DNA of 20,092 nucleotides, from NCBI GenBank assembly GCA_945876015.1, contig CAMCNM010000006.1, forward strand, positions 1-20,092, read 5' to 3'. Position 1 is the stretch's first letter. Every line of letters begins with the position of its first letter. This DNA comes from Gemmatimonas phototrophica (GTDB lineage Bacteria > Gemmatimonadota > Gemmatimonadetes > Longimicrobiales > Gaopeijiaceae). Positions 1-7,044 of the stretch are shown here, one piece after another. The position numbers and the translations under genes are program-made. Under the pieces are notes generated by a model, which searched no databases, was not told the origin of the DNA, and worked only from the letters and a program-made list of their open reading frames with translations.

Positions 1-512
1 GCGGTGCAGGAACTCGATCGGGTTCTCGAGCGTGACGATGTGGAGCGGCTTGTTCTGGTTGATCCAGCCGATCATCGCGGCCATCGTCGAGCTCTTTCCG
101 GAACCGGTCACGCCGGTCACCAGGATCAGCCCGCGTTCGTGGTCCGCGATCTTCCCGAGCACCGGTGGCAGCTTCAGGCCCTCGAAGCTCGGGATCTCGA
201 TCGGGATCACGCGCATCACGATCATGAACGAGCCGCGCTGGCGCAGGATGTTGACGCGGAATCGTCCGAGTCCCGGCAACCCCCACGAGCAGTCGTAGTC
301 GAGCAGGTCGTCGATGCGGTCCCGGTCGCGCTCGTGGGGCATCAGCTTGGCGGCCAGGGCCTTCACCTGGTCATTGGTCAGCTTCTGCTGGGGACGGGGA
401 CCAGGCTACCGTTGATGCGCGCCCGGACGTTGTCACCCGCCTTGATATGGATGTCGCTCGCGCCGCGCTCGATGGCGGCCTTGAAGATCTCGATTATGCC
501 CAAAGATGCCAT
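1..512 (-). pseudogene. pilT: PilT-like twitching motility ATPase, N-terminal part, frameshifted and cut by window edge
   Basis: PilT is the cytoplasmic hexameric ATPase that retracts type IV pili. Translation from the ATG at 512 gives [17 protein letters not shown] followed by ASDIHIKAGDNVRARING, the typical PilT N-terminal PAS-like domain, then stops at a TGA (378-380). The rest of the protein is open in another frame from about position 390 down to base 1. There one reads QQKLTNDQVKALA, FRVNILRQRGSFMIVMRVIP, the Walker A motif GVTGSGKSST and the Asp-box-like VTLENPIEFLH. PilT proteins usually have EDPIEF, so the N is a small oddity. Restoring one G in the G-runs at 390-393 or 396-399 (plus strand) rejoins both halves. 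The break is therefore a 1-nt indel, either a real mutation or a sequencing/assembly error. The C-terminal half lies outside the window. A close relative of the PilT/PilB group is the only alternative. Confidence 0.85.
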
Positions 513-539
513 CGCCCGCCCCCGGACGCCACCGTCATA

Positions 540-555
540 TGGCACGCACCTTGCC
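540..555 (+). promoter_or_regulatory. Sigma-54 (-24/-12) promoter for the UPF0391 pair
   Basis: The sequence TGGCACGCACCTTGCC matches the sigma-54 consensus TGGCACG-N4-TTGCW in all of TGGCACG and TTGC, with exactly 10 nt between the GG (-24) and GC (-12) elements. It points at the first UPF0391 gene; transcription would begin near 566, giving a leader of about 80 nt. The region 513-646 between pilT and this gene holds nothing else I can name. An enhancer-binding protein would be needed; I could not identify its site. Confidence 0.62.
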
Positions 556-646
556 CCTACAACAGGCGTGGAAAGGGGCTTTCCGGGGGGACCCGGAGGG
601 CGAAGCAAGTGGAAGCGAATCCATCACTTGGACGGGAGCCCGAAGC

Positions 647-796
647 ATGCTTGGATGGGCGCTGGCCTTCCTGGTCGTAGCACTCGTCGCGGGGGCCTTC
701 GGCTTTCGCGGTGTGGCCGGGATGGCGACCGGATTCGCCAAGCTGCTGTTCTTCGTCTTCCTGATCCTCTTCGTCCTGACGCTGGTCTTCAGATAA
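647..796 (+). CDS. Small membrane protein, DUF1328/UPF0391 family (first copy)
   Basis: A 49-residue protein beginning [16 protein letters not shown], with two hydrophobic stretches (about residues 3-20 and 30-48) separated by a glycine-containing loop [12 protein letters not shown]. This length and layout are typical of the UPF0391/DUF1328 family (E. coli YtjA), small inner-membrane proteins of unknown biochemical role. The ATG at 647 has GGGAG about 8 nt upstream. An in-frame upstream ATG at 506 exists, but it would overlap pilT and the promoter and add a non-family tail, so I reject it. A paralogue follows after 12 nt, and both probably share the sigma-54-type promoter at 540-555. Function is unknown; family membership is quite certain. 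Confidence 0.88.
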   Translation: MLGWALAFLVVALVAGAFGFRGVAGMATGFAKLLFFVFLILFVLTLVFR

Positions 797-808
797 GGAG
801 CAGTCGCT

Positions 809-955
809 ATGTTGGGATGGGCAATCGCTTTCCTGATCATCGCGCTGATCGCGGCGCTGCTGGGATTCGGCGGAGTCGCGGGCGCTGCGGCCGGGATCGC
901 CAAGATCATCTTCCTCGTCTTCCTGATCGCCTTCGTGCTGGCGCTGATTTTCTGA
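809..955 (+). CDS. Small membrane protein, DUF1328/UPF0391 family (second copy)
   Basis: A 48-residue paralogue of the preceding gene, starting [16 protein letters not shown] and ending FVLALIF. It has the same two hydrophobic segments and the same central glycine loop ([14 protein letters not shown]). A clear Shine-Dalgarno AAGGAG (795-800) overlaps the stop codon of the first copy and lies 8 nt before the ATG, so the two genes form a bicistronic unit. Most residue differences are conservative (V/I/L exchanges), which suggests an old tandem duplication kept under selection. Biochemical role unknown; the family is predicted to be an integral inner-membrane protein. Confidence 0.88.
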   Translation: MLGWAIAFLIIALIAALLGFGGVAGAAAGIAKIIFLVFLIAFVLALIF

Positions 956-985
956 CGCGGGCCTGGAGCTGACACCAGGAAGCAG

Positions 986-1021
986 GAGAGCCGTGGGGCC
1001 GAAGTTGGTCCCACGCCTCTC
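986..1021. terminator. Strong hairpin between convergent genes, probable bidirectional terminator
   Basis: GAGAG (986-990) pairs with CTCTC (1017-1021). Inside a single C/C mismatch, CGTGGGGCC (992-1000) pairs with GGTCCCACG (1007-1015) around the loop GAAGTT. The stem has about 14 pairs including one G-U. It lies between the end of the UPF0391 pair and the far (second) stop of the mgtC reading frame. Neither side has a proper T-run, so termination strength is uncertain. Confidence 0.6.
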
Positions 1022-1026
1022 GCGTT

Positions 1027-1128
1027 CTAGGCCCGGAAGACTGCCCGCACCTCCGGCATCTCCGTGATCTCCCCGCGGACCTTCCGGAACTCGTTCGTGC
1101 TGCCGTGCACCTCGTAGACGGCCTCGTT
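1027..1128 (-). other. In-frame continuation of mgtC beyond an amber codon (C-terminal ACT-like remnant)
   Basis: Directly after the TAG at 1129-1131 the same frame stays open for 33 codons to a second TAG at 1027-1029. It reads NEAVYEVHGSTNEFRKVRG then EITEMPEVRAVFRA. This looks like the second half of the ACT-like C-terminal domain of MgtC/SapB proteins (a beta strand, a helix, and a final strand ending in a V-x-x-V pattern), and it completes the half-domain left by the upstream stop. The terminator-like hairpin begins only 5 nt past the second stop, as expected if that was the original gene end. Confidence 0.65.
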
Positions 1129-1695
1129 CTAGCCCTCCCGCGCCTTCACCATCGACAGGAGCTTCACCTTGAGGTCCGCGTCCTCGAGCATGGTCTGGAT
1201 CTCTTCGACCTTGCCCGGCGCTTCGGTGAGGATCACCCGGATCGAGCGGCCGCGGCGGCTGGCTTCGATACGGTCCTCCACCCAACCGAGCGGCCAAAGG
1301 ATCACCAGCACGAGCAGCGTCGTGCCGGTCGCCTCGAGGTACGCGCCCGCGCCCGCGGTCATCCCGATGGCCGCGACCACCCAGAGCGTCGCCGCGGTGG
1401 TGAGACCGGTCACGGTGCCCTTCGCCTGCATGATCATGCCCGCGCCGAGGAAGCCGATGCCGGAAACGATCTGGGCCGCGATGCGGGACGGATCCCAGGC
1501 CGGACCGGTATCCCGGGCGAGCGTGCTGAACGCGATCGACAGATCCGTCAGAAGCGCCGCGCCGACGCAGATCAGGATGTTGGTGCGGAGCCCAGCCGGC
1601 TTCCCGCTCGCCTCGCGCTCCCACCCGATGACGCCGCCGAGCAGCGTGGCCAGCGCGAGCCTGGCCAGGAGATCAAGCCGCAGGACGTCTGCCAC
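1129..1695 (-). CDS. MgtC/SapB family membrane protein, apparently truncated by an amber codon
   Basis: A 188-residue protein starting at a GTG placed immediately after the trpS stop (TAAGTG), so it is likely translated by coupling with trpS. The N-terminal ~120 residues hold the MgtC transmembrane domain: LLGGVIGWEREASGKPAGLR, then SGIGFLGAGMIMQ and GTVTGLTTAATLWVVAAIGM. These are the hallmark motifs of the family, which has been linked to Mg2+ limitation and membrane energetics. A cytoplasmic ACT-like segment follows (RSIRVILTEAPGKVEEIQ). It stops at a TAG after KAREG, halfway through the domain; 33 more in-frame codons of plausible domain follow. The product as called is therefore either short or a pseudogene. 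TAG ends other genes here (dapD, potD, the gene at 10089), so codon reassignment is unlikely. Confidence 0.85.
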   Translation of the reverse strand: MADVLRLDLLARLALATLLGGVIGWEREASGKPAGLRTNILICVGAALLTDLSIAFSTLARDTGPAWDPSRIAAQIVSGIGFLGAGMIMQAKGTVTGLTTAATLWVVAAIGMTAGAGAYLEATGTTLLVLVILWPLGWVEDRIEASRRGRSIRVILTEAPGKVEEIQTMLEDADLKVKLLSMVKAREG

Positions 1696-2712
1696 TTAGC
1701 GAGTCCAGGCGCTCCTCCAGTCGAGGCCCATCCGCTCCCGGACCACCGTGATCGTCTCACGCGCGAGCACGCGGGCACGCGCGGCGCCGTCCTCGAGGAT
1801 GTGGCGGATGCGCTCGGGATGCGCGCGCAGCTCGGCCGCACGCTCGCGCATCGGGGCGAACGTCGCGGAGATCGAGTCGGCGAGAATGCGCTTGCAGTCC
1901 ACGCATCCGCGCGTCGCGCCGCGGCACTGCGCGGCCACGTCCTCGACCACGCCCGGCGCGGAGAAGTGGCGGTGCAGCGAGTACACGTTGCACACCGCGG
2001 GACGCCCTGGGTCGCTCCTCCGCACCCGCTGCGGATCGGTCACCGCGGTGCGGACGCGCGCCCAGACCTCGTCGGGCTCGGCGAGGATGTCCACCGTGTT
2101 GCCGAGCGACTTGCTCATCTTGGCGTCGCCGTCGAGGCCGAGGATGCGGCCCTCGTTTCCGATGATCGCCTCGGGCTCGGGGAACAGGTCGCCGTACACC
2201 GCGTTCCACTTGCGGGCGATCTCGCGGGTCAGCTCGAGGTGCTGGCGCTGGTCCTCGCCGACCGGCACGGCGTCCGCCTTGTAGAGGAGGATGTCGGCCG
2301 CCTGGAGCACGGGATAGTTGAGGAGCCCCACCGGCACCGACTCGTATTTCGCCGACTTGTCCTTGTACTGCGTCATGCGCTCGAGCTCGCCCACAGGAGT
2401 GACCGCGTTGAAGAGCCACGCCAGCTCGGTGTGCTCGGGCACGTCCGACTGCACGAAGAGGATGCCCTTCGCGGGATCGAGCCCGACCGCGAGGAAGCTG
2501 ACCGCGAGATCGACGATCTTCTTGGGCAGCTCCTTCGGATCGCCGCCCCCGGTGATCGCGTGGTCGTCCACGATGCACCACAGGCACTCGAACTCGTCCT
2601 GCATCTGCACCCAGCGACGGAGCGCACCCAGGTAATTCCCGAGGTGGGCCTCGCCCGTAGGCTGCATCCCGCTGAAGACCCGGCGTTTCCGGGTCGGCTT
2701 GGACTCGCTCAT
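1696..2712 (-). CDS. trpS: Tryptophan--tRNA ligase
   Basis: Charges tRNA-Trp with tryptophan in the cytoplasm; class I synthetase. The 338-aa length is normal for bacterial TrpS. Visible motifs are the HIGH-equivalent PTGEAHLGN (residues 18-26), the tryptophan-pocket region LLNYPVLQAADILLYKAD (130-147), GEDQRQHLEL, and the KMSKS signature in DGDAKMSKSLGN (194-205). The C-terminal GCVDCK segment is common in this family. The ATG at 2712 gives MSESKPTRKRRVFSGMQPTG, a usual short N-terminal lead. Its stop touches the start codon of the mgtC-family gene, so the two form an operon. A divergent phosphatase gene begins 59 nt away on the other strand. Confidence 0.97.
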   Translation of the reverse strand: MSESKPTRKRRVFSGMQPTGEAHLGNYLGALRRWVQMQDEFECLWCIVDDHAITGGGDPKELPKKIVDLAVSFLAVGLDPAKGILFVQSDVPEHTELAWLFNAVTPVGELERMTQYKDKSAKYESVPVGLLNYPVLQAADILLYKADAVPVGEDQRQHLELTREIARKWNAVYGDLFPEPEAIIGNEGRILGLDGDAKMSKSLGNTVDILAEPDEVWARVRTAVTDPQRVRRSDPGRPAVCNVYSLHRHFSAPGVVEDVAAQCRGATRGCVDCKRILADSISATFAPMRERAAELRAHPERIRHILEDGAARARVLARETITVVRERMGLDWRSAWTR

Positions 2713-2737
2713 CGATCCTGAGGAAAAATTGCGGCTT

Positions 2738-2766
2738 TTGGCGGAAGCGTTGTGGCTGCGTAACTT
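2738..2766 (+). promoter_or_regulatory. Possible promoter giving a near-leaderless mRNA for the IMPase-family gene
   Basis: TTGGCG (2738-2743), a 17-nt spacer and TAACTT (2761-2766) form a weak sigma-70-like promoter in the 59-bp gap between the divergent trpS and IMPase genes. The -10-like box ends only 5 nt before the ATG at 2772, and no Shine-Dalgarno is visible there, so the transcript might start at or near the start codon. Both boxes are poor matches, and I consider this tentative. Confidence 0.3.
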
Positions 2767-2771
2767 GCGCG

Positions 2772-3563
2772 ATGCATCCCTTCCTCGCCACCGCGCTCGA
2801 CGCCGCCGAAGCGGCCGCTGCCGTACACCGCCGCTGGTCCGGTCGCGTCGGCGTCCGCGAAGCGACCCTGAAGGGCGTCAGCGACTTCGTCTCCCGCGCC
2901 GACGTCGAAGCGCAGCAAGCCGCGCTCGCCGTGATCCGGACGCGCCATCCCCATCACGAGGTGCTCGCCGAGGAAGACGACCCGGATCAGCCCCCGCCGA
3001 GCGGTCACGCGCCCCTCTGGGTCGTCGATCCGATCGACGGCACCACGAACTACCTGCACGGCCATCCCATGTACGCCGTGTCGATCGCGGTCGTGGTGGA
3101 CGGCCGACCGGAGGTCGGCGTAGTGACGTGTCCACCCACCAGCGAGCGCTGGTGGGCCACGAGGGGCGGTGGCGCGTTCAAGAACGGAAAGCCCATCCAC
3201 GTATCGGACCCGCCCGATCTACGGACCGCCCTGGTCGGCACCGGCTTTCCGTTCAAGGCGATCCACCTGCTGGAGGAATACCTGGGCCAGCTGGGCCGTG
3301 TGCTCAGGAACTCCGCCGGCGTGCGGCGCGGAGGCGCCGCCGCGCTCGACCTCGCGTTTCTCGCGAGCGGTCAGTTCGACGCGTTCTGGGAGCTGGACCT
3401 CAAGCCCTGGGACGTGATGGCAGGCATCCTGTTGATCGAGGAGGCAGGAGGGGTAGTCACGCGAGTGGACGGAAGTCCAATCGATCTCGAACCGGGGTCG
3501 ATCCTCGGTGCGGCGAATCCGGAGATCCAACGCGCGGTGGCGAAGCTCGTGAACGGACCGTGA
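2772..3563 (+). CDS. Inositol monophosphatase family protein (SuhB/CysQ/HisN-like)
   Basis: A 263-aa Mg2+-dependent, Li+-sensitive type phosphatase fold. The three metal-binding motifs are present: LAEE (residues 65-68), WVVDPIDGTTNY (83-94) and the C-terminal PWDVMAG (212-218, with D214). Family members hydrolyse inositol-1-phosphate, 3'-phosphoadenosine-5'-phosphate, histidinol phosphate or fructose-1,6-bisphosphate, and sequence alone cannot settle which applies here. SuhB-like inositol phosphatase is the usual default name. The ATG at 2772 is the first start after the divergent trpS. The gene stands alone: 241 nt separate it from asd. No signal peptide, so cytoplasmic. Confidence 0.92.
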   Translation: MHPFLATALDAAEAAAAVHRRWSGRVGVREATLKGVSDFVSRADVEAQQAALAVIRTRHPHHEVLAEEDDPDQPPPSGHAPLWVVDPIDGTTNYLHGHPMYAVSIAVVVDGRPEVGVVTCPPTSERWWATRGGGAFKNGKPIHVSDPPDLRTALVGTGFPFKAIHLLEEYLGQLGRVLRNSAGVRRGGAAALDLAFLASGQFDAFWELDLKPWDVMAGILLIEEAGGVVTRVDGSPIDLEPGSILGAANPEIQRAVAKLVNGP

Positions 3564-3804
3564 CGCGGCACGCGCTCGCCGGATCCCCCATCGTCGTCGC
3601 ATCTCGGATCTCGCCGTGATCACGAGCAGAGCGCGTGCCTGGGGGGGGACTGTCACGGTGAGCGAAAACCGCGACGTTTCGAGCCCCCGGACTGCCGATC
3701 CGACAGCGGAATCTGCCGGTTGGGCGCGCGGCCGGACCGAGCGGCCGACCTGAGGGTAATTTTCTCTCACCGATCTTCCAGGAACCTGGGGGGTGAAGGG
3801 CCAG
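3564..3804 (+). other. Intergenic region before the lysine operon
   Basis: About 240 nt with no credible gene. It holds an inverted repeat CGGCCG/CGGCCG (3729-3747, 7-nt loop), an A/T-rich TAATTT (3757-3762) that could be a -10 box but has no recognisable -35, and a CCAGG-AA-CCTGG palindrome just before asd. I looked for a lysine riboswitch (conserved core and multi-helix architecture) and did not recognise one. No clear terminator for the phosphatase gene. Confidence 0.5.
3778..3789. repeat. Palindrome CCAGGAACCTGG upstream of asd
   Basis: Perfect 5-bp arms around AA, 15 nt before the asd start codon and 15 nt after a TAATTT box. The position suits an operator or a small leader hairpin. It uses the same CCAGG/CCTGG half-sites, in the opposite order, as the palindrome in front of potA. 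Short palindromes of this kind arise easily in GC-rich DNA. Confidence 0.3.
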
Positions 3805-4872
3805 ATGGAGCGCATCGACGTAGGAGTGCTGGGCGCCACCGGAATGGTGGGCACGAGGCTGGTCCGCATGCTCGAGGGCCACCCCTGGTTCCGACTGGCC
3901 GAGGTGGGCGCGTCCGACCGCTCCCGGGGCGAGGCCCTGGGACGTCTGGTCGCCGACGACGACGGCGGTCCGCTGTGGGACGAGGCGGCGAAGATGGTCG
4001 TCAAGTCGGTGGACGACGAGTACACCTCGCCCATCCTGCTCTCCGCGCTCCCCACGGGCGTCGCCAAGGATCTGGAGCCCAAGCTCGCGAAGGCCGGGCA
4101 CCTCGTCGTGAGCAACGCGTCGAGCCACCGCCAGGATCCGAACGTCCCGCTCATCATTCCGGAGATCAACCCGGACCACATCTCGCTCGCGCGCAAGCAG
4201 ATCGGGAAGCAGGGCGGCGCGATCATCACGAACCCGAACTGCGTCGTCGCGGGCATCGCGATGGTCTTCCACCCGCTGCACGAGGCCTTCGGGCTCGAGC
4301 AGGTCGTGGTGACCACCTTCCAGGCGATCTCGGGCGCCGGAAAGCCCGGCCCCGCGTCCTTCGACATGATCGACAACGTCCTGCCGTTCATCGCGGGCGA
4401 GGAAGACAAGATCGGCAACGAGGTGCGGAAGATCCTCGGCAAGGTGACCGAGAGGGGCTTCGACAACCCGAACATCCGGCTGAGCGCCACCTGCGCGCGC
4501 GTGCCGGTGCTGCACGGCCATTTCGCCTCGGTCTCGCTCGCGTTCAGGAAGCAACCGCACGTGGACGAAGTGAAGAGCGTCCTCAACGGCTTCCGCGGCA
4601 ACGTCATCCAGGACGGGCTGCCCTGCGCGCCCGCGCGCCCGATCGAGGTGATGGAGGCGGAGAACCGGCCGCAGCCGCGGCTCGACCGCGATCGCGGCGA
4701 CGGGATGACCGTGACGGTCGGGCGGATCCGTCCGTGCGAGGTGCATCACGTGAAGATGTTCGTGCTGTCCCACAATCTCGTTCGCGGCGCCGCGGGCGCC
4801 GCCATGCTCAACGCCGAGCTGTGCCACGCGCGCGGCCTCACGGCGAGGCCGGCGGCGACGGCACAGCGGTGA
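3805..4872 (+). CDS. asd: Aspartate-semialdehyde dehydrogenase, archaeal/fungal-type
   Basis: Reduces aspartyl-4-phosphate to aspartate-4-semialdehyde with NADPH, the branch point to lysine/DAP, threonine and methionine. The 355-aa protein has the N-terminal Rossmann motif VGVLGATGMVGTRLVRML and the catalytic cysteine in ITNPNCVVAG. FQAISGAGKPG and TCARVPVLHGH follow, and these resemble the archaeal/yeast form rather than the common E. coli or Gram-positive forms. The ATG at 3805 is preceded by GAAGG at proper spacing; an in-frame GTG at 3793 would add four residues but is less convincing. The stop overlaps the lysC start (GTGA). First gene of the lysine operon. Confidence 0.95.
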   Translation: MERIDVGVLGATGMVGTRLVRMLEGHPWFRLAEVGASDRSRGEALGRLVADDDGGPLWDEAAKMVVKSVDDEYTSPILLSALPTGVAKDLEPKLAKAGHLVVSNASSHRQDPNVPLIIPEINPDHISLARKQIGKQGGAIITNPNCVVAGIAMVFHPLHEAFGLEQVVVTTFQAISGAGKPGPASFDMIDNVLPFIAGEEDKIGNEVRKILGKVTERGFDNPNIRLSATCARVPVLHGHFASVSLAFRKQPHVDEVKSVLNGFRGNVIQDGLPCAPARPIEVMEAENRPQPRLDRDRGDGMTVTVGRIRPCEVHHVKMFVLSHNLVRGAAGAAMLNAELCHARGLTARPAATAQR

Positions 4873-6290
4873 GCCCCGAGGGGACGCGATCGGGCACACG
4901 GCCCGAGGCGGGCCCGGGCCGCATCGTCTACAAGTTCGGCGGCACCTCGGTGGCCGACGCCGCTCGCATTCGTGACGTGGCGAAGCTGGTGACGAGCGCG
5001 CCCACGCATCCCGTGGTCGTCGTCTCGGCGCTGGGCGGCGTCACGGACCGGTTGGTCGCGATCGCCGAATCGATCCGGCGCGGGAACGACCTGTGGCGCG
5101 AGATCCTGCCCGAGCTGAAGGCGCGCCACGTCACCGCGCTCGCGGACCTCACCGATGGCGACCCAGAGGCGCGCCGCGTGCTCGACGCCGAGATGGACGC
5201 GCAGTTCCGCCGGGTAGACGATGCGGCCGGCCGTTCCTGGAGCGGCCGCGACGCCGAGTTCACCGACGAGATCGCGTCGATCGGCGAGGACCTCTCGGCG
5301 CGGCTGGCCGCACGGGCGCTGCGCGCGTGTGGGGCGCTCGCGGAGTTCGTGGACGCCCGACAGGTGGTGCGCACGGACGACCGCTTCGGGCGGGCCCGCC
5401 CCTGCAACGACGACATCGCCGCACTCGCCGCAAAGCTTCTCACGCCCCTCCTCGATCGCTGCGTGGTCCCGGTCCTCCAGGGCTTCGTCGGAGCAACCGC
5501 GGACGGCCGCACCACCACGCTCGGCCGCGGCGGCTCCGACTTCACGGCCGCCATCCTGGGCGCCGCGCTCGCCGCCCAGGAAGTCCACATCTGGACCGAC
5601 GTGGACGGGATCCTGACCGGCGACCCCCGCGCCGTGGACAACCCGCGCGTGCTGAGCGAGATCGGCTTCGAGGAGGCGGTGGAGCTCGCCCATTTCGGCG
5701 CGAAGGTGATCCACCCGGAAGCTGCGAAGCACGCGGTGGCGCTCGGCGTGCCGCTCCGCATCCGGAACACGTTCCGTCCCCAGGAGCCGGGCACGCGCAT
5801 CCTCGCGTCCCGGCGCGGCACCGCGGAGATCGCGGCGATCGCGTATAAGCGCGGCACGGTGCTCATCAAGGTGCGCTCGATCCCGTCGGCGCTTCCCTAC
5901 GGGTTCCTGGCGCGCGTCTTCGAGGTGTTGGCGCGCCACGGCCTGCCGGTGGACCTGGTGGCCACGAGCCATTCTTCGACCGCGATCACGATCGACGGGA
6001 ACGAGGACCTTCGTCTTGTAGAGCAGGAGCTCTCGACGTTCGCGGAAGTCGGGATACGGAGGGGGCTCGCGACCGTGACCGTGGTTGGTCACGGGCTCAT
6101 GGAGGAGCCCGGCACGGACGTGCGTATCTTCTGGGAGGTGAGCCGGACGCCGGTGCACCTGATCAGCCAGGCGTCCGACGTGAGCGTATCCTTCCTGGTG
6201 GACGACGACCGCGCGCCGGACCTGGTGCGCCGCCTCCACACGGGACTGATCGAACTGCGCGACGAAGAGGGGAGGTCAAGCGTACAATGA
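4869..6290 (+). CDS. lysC: Aspartate kinase (LysC-type, with C-terminal ACT domains)
   Basis: Phosphorylates L-aspartate, the committed step of the aspartate family. The protein is 473 aa if it starts at the GTG (4869) that overlaps the asd stop. A short non-conserved lead (MSPEGTRSGTRPEAGPG) precedes the kinase motif YKFGGTSVADAARI. Other conserved features are SALGGVTDRL, the central RPCNDDIAAL region, the substrate/ATP motif TLGRGGSDFTAAIL, and WTDVDGILTGDPR. The last ~150 residues form tandem ACT regulatory domains (LIKVRSIPSALPYGFLARVF and TVTVVGHGLMEEPGTDVRIF), implying allosteric feedback, probably by lysine or threonine. No homoserine dehydrogenase domain is fused. A much longer in-frame reading upstream overlaps asd and is not real. 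The stop overlaps the dapB start (ATGA). Confidence 0.95.
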   Translation: MSPEGTRSGTRPEAGPGRIVYKFGGTSVADAARIRDVAKLVTSAPTHPVVVVSALGGVTDRLVAIAESIRRGNDLWREILPELKARHVTALADLTDGDPEARRVLDAEMDAQFRRVDDAAGRSWSGRDAEFTDEIASIGEDLSARLAARALRACGALAEFVDARQVVRTDDRFGRARPCNDDIAALAAKLLTPLLDRCVVPVLQGFVGATADGRTTTLGRGGSDFTAAILGAALAAQEVHIWTDVDGILTGDPRAVDNPRVLSEIGFEEAVELAHFGAKVIHPEAAKHAVALGVPLRIRNTFRPQEPGTRILASRRGTAEIAAIAYKRGTVLIKVRSIPSALPYGFLARVFEVLARHGLPVDLVATSHSSTAITIDGNEDLRLVEQELSTFAEVGIRRGLATVTVVGHGLMEEPGTDVRIFWEVSRTPVHLISQASDVSVSFLVDDDRAPDLVRRLHTGLIELRDEEGRSSVQ

Positions 6291-7021
6291 AGCTCGCGCT
6301 GATCGGATACGGACGGATGGGCCACGCGGTCGAAGCCGCGGCCGCCGAACGCAAGCACGAGGTGGTCGCCCGGCTCGACCTGGGCGACGCGATCACCAAG
6401 GCGAGCCTGGCCGGAGCCGAGGTCGCGATCGACTTCACGCTGCCGGATGCGGTCGTGGCGAACGCACGGGCCGTGGCGGGCGCCGGGGTGAGGCTCGTGA
6501 TCGGCACCACGGGCTGGTACGGCAAGATGCCCGAGGTGAAGGACGTGATCGAGTCGGCCAAGGGCGGCTGCATCTGGTCGCCCAACTTCTCGATGGGCGT
6601 ACAGGCGTTCCTGCGCATCGCGCGGGAAGCCGGACGCCTCGCGGACGCGCTCGCCGAGTTCGACGTGCACGTGCACGAGGAGCACCACCGCCACAAGGTG
6701 GATCACCCGAGCGGGACGGCGATCCGTCTTGCCGAGGTGCTGCTCGAGACGCTCGGGCGGAAGACGTCCTGGAAGGAGGGCCCCGCGGCGGGCGCGCCCG
6801 ACCCGAACGTTCTCTGGGTCAGCTCGGCGCGCGCCGGCGAGATTCCGGGCGTCCACGAGGTCTCGCTCGAGGGGCCGTCGGACAGCATCGTGGTGCAGCA
6901 CACCGCGCGGGGACGCGACGGATTCGCGCGCGGGGCGGTCGAGGCCGCAGAATGGCTGGCGGGAAAGACGGGCTTCTTCGGCATCGACGACATGCTGGCC
7001 GAGCGTTTCGGCCCGCGCTGA
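6287..7021 (+). CDS. dapB: 4-hydroxy-tetrahydrodipicolinate reductase
   Basis: Reduces 4-hydroxy-tetrahydrodipicolinate to tetrahydrodipicolinate with NAD(P)H. The 244-aa protein starts with the nucleotide-binding MKLALIGYGRMGHAVE and has VAIDFTLPDAV and GTTGW. The catalytic/substrate signature EEHHRHKVDHPSGTA contains the conserved His pair, the Lys and the PSGTA loop. It is somewhat shorter than E. coli DapB (about 270 aa), as in many other phyla. Its ATG overlaps the lysC stop by 4 nt. DapB acts after DapA, yet the genes are ordered dapB-dapA here. Confidence 0.96.
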   Translation: MKLALIGYGRMGHAVEAAAAERKHEVVARLDLGDAITKASLAGAEVAIDFTLPDAVVANARAVAGAGVRLVIGTTGWYGKMPEVKDVIESAKGGCIWSPNFSMGVQAFLRIAREAGRLADALAEFDVHVHEEHHRHKVDHPSGTAIRLAEVLLETLGRKTSWKEGPAAGAPDPNVLWVSSARAGEIPGVHEVSLEGPSDSIVVQHTARGRDGFARGAVEAAEWLAGKTGFFGIDDMLAERFGPR

Positions 7022-7044
7022 CTTTCGGGAGCGATTCAGAGGAT

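Noticed and set aside
1129..1131. Amber codon reassignment as explanation for the mgtC internal TAG
   Set aside because: dapD, potD and the gene at 10089 end in TAG, as does the far end of mgtC itself, so TAG acts as a stop here.
1105..2721. Long plus-strand open frame (538 codons) opposite trpS and mgtC
   Set aside because: It is the antisense shadow of two clear genes; composition is His/Arg/Asp-rich with no recognisable domain, as usual for GC-rich shadows.
3564..3804. Lysine riboswitch before the lysine operon
   Set aside because: I looked for the conserved core and multi-helix architecture and could not recognise it; only short palindromes are present.
3720..4868. N-terminal extension of the aspartate kinase frame through asd
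   Set aside because: It is the out-of-frame reading of asd; kinase homology begins at YKFGGTSV and the GTG at 4869 overlaps the asd stop.
3219..4899. Two long minus-strand open frames antisense to the IMPase gene and asd
   Set aside because: Both overlap well-supported genes and show no domain; treated as shadows.
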